A stretch of 31,868 bases of DNA, from positions 1-31,868 of the IMG/VR virus record IMGVR_UViG_3300010334_002378; one strand, 5' to 3'. Both the position numbers and the translations under genes were made by a program. The stretch comes from a virus. The notes under the pieces were generated by a model, which saw only the letters and a program-made list of their open reading frames with translations, was not told the origin of the DNA and did not search any database. Every line of letters begins with the position of its first letter. Within the stretch, counting starts at the first letter, position 1. This document shows, piece after piece, positions 31,430-31,868 of the stretch.

Positions 31430-31833
31430 AACTATTAGTACAATTTCCAACATTGTGCAGGAAAGAAAAATTCTTACATTGTATAGAAAAATATAATAAT
31501 CTATGTGGTGATCGCAACGACGTATTTTTTAATATCAACTGCGATGTAGATGATGGATCAATGAATAATGAATCTACAAGACAAGCAATAAGTGAAATAA
31601 TTAATAAAGCAAAGTACAGAATTAACTACTTAGAGAAATCAAACAAAATTAGTGCCATCAACGATAAAATTGATGTAGATTTTGACGTTGTATTATGCGC
31701 TTCTGATGATATGATACCAGTGGTTGACAAGTGGGATGAGTACATATGCTGTGCTATGCAAGAACATTTCCCAAATCTTACGGGCTTTAACTACTTTATT
31801 ACCACGTCCTTCCCGTTCATATTGGGTGTATAA
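31426..31833 (+). CDS. GT2-like glycosyltransferase, 3' end disrupted at a junction near 31771-31785
   Basis: The reliable part is 31426 to about 31785. MKLLVQFPTLCRKEKFLHCI is a GT-A start; VFFNINCDVDDGSMN, INDKI and VDFDVVLCASDDMIPVVDKW give the donor-binding region with an SDDM (DxD-like) motif at about residue 93. After HFPNLTG family members normally continue with further domain sequence. Here the next 15 residues (FNYFITTSFPFILGV) before the stop are the antisense of a ribonucleotide reductase segment, so they are probably not native. The true gene is likely longer. ATGA overlap with the gene before it. Confidence 0.6.
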   Translation: MKLLVQFPTLCRKEKFLHCIEKYNNLCGDRNDVFFNINCDVDDGSMNNESTRQAISEIINKAKYRINYLEKSNKISAINDKIDVDFDVVLCASDDMIPVVDKWDEYICCAMQEHFPNLTGFNYFITTSFPFILGV

Positions 31834-31866
31834 TTCTTCAAACTCGCGACCATATTTCAGATATAG
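31771..31866 (-). CDS. Fragment of a second, different ribonucleotide reductase large subunit (minus strand, window edge)
   Basis: Read from the window end on the minus strand, 32 codons give LYLKYGREFEELYTQYEREG, then RGNKVVKARKIW. This matches the region of class I NrdA before the active-site loop (YGxxFExLYxxYExEGrxxKvvKARxLW). It is not the same as the nrdA at 4944-7184, where that region reads FKKLYEKYENSRYV, then KKISARKLAEIF. Past TGG (31771) the frame no longer resembles RNR. The base composition of the last ~85 bases is less AT-rich than the rest. Most likely another genome joined at a contig end. Confidence 0.55.
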
Positions 31867-31868
31867 CC

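Noticed and set aside
1-31868. tRNA genes
   Set aside because: No cloverleaf with a TTCRANY-type T-loop was found between genes; the only gap large enough (19295-19559) does not contain one.

Overview
The window reads as part of a large, AT-rich (G+C about one third by eye) tailed double-stranded DNA bacteriophage genome, most likely an uncultivated member of Caudoviricetes. Essentially every gene is on the + strand. Genes are packed with 4-40 base overlaps (many ATGA stop/start junctions) and most starts have a bacterial-type Shine-Dalgarno. There is a complete phage-style nucleotide and replication core but no rRNA, no tRNA that I can see and no housekeeping genes. No capsid, portal or terminase genes lie in this stretch, and the host cannot be named from it.

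Layout. (1) 1-1031: the C-terminal end of a GT92-like glycosyltransferase and a PAPS-type sulfotransferase. (2) 1072-4924: a 707-residue fibre or adhesin-like structural protein, then four small proteins, each with one membrane segment; the first also has a DnaJ-like Cys/His motif. (3) 4944-9343: nucleotide supply, with class Ia ribonucleotide reductase NrdA/NrdB, dUTPase and PhoH. (4) 9343-13555: a zinc-ribbon protein, several unrecognised small genes and a recombination group (RecA-like ATPase, PD-(D/E)XK-type nuclease, helical protein, Cys-rich protein). (5) 13558-17771: DnaB helicase, DnaG-type primase, dNMP kinase and a RecB/Cas4-like nuclease. (6) 17782-19850: a protein built from recurrent phage motifs, a bacterioferritin-like protein with a damaged metal site, and a small Ig-like protein in its own expression unit with leader, strong ribosome binding site and terminator-like hairpin. 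(7) 19902-24354: a bacterial-type family C DNA polymerase (DnaE) broken into two genes, with a DnaQ-like exonuclease and an endonuclease VII-like HNH gene between the halves, then SSB. (8) 24359-31833: a long glycosyltransferase and sugar-processing cluster that includes several degenerate enzymes.

How the genes fit together. RNR, dUTPase and dNMP kinase feed dNTPs to a phage-encoded replisome made of DnaB, primase, split DnaE, a separate exonuclease and SSB. RecA and the two nucleases serve recombination and end processing. The sulfotransferase and glycosyltransferases at the two edges suggest that the phage builds or decorates a glycan, on its own virion or on the host surface. If the genome is circular or circularly permuted, these edges could be one island.

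Most notable: the near-seamless split of DnaE around an exonuclease/endonuclease cassette, with all three catalytic aspartates in the N-terminal half and a PHP metal site that looks dead; the self-contained unit for the Ig-like protein; the ferritin-like protein lacking expected ferroxidase residues; and the last ~100 bases, where a glycosyltransferase gene runs into a minus-strand piece of a different ribonucleotide reductase, most simply a chimeric assembly junction.
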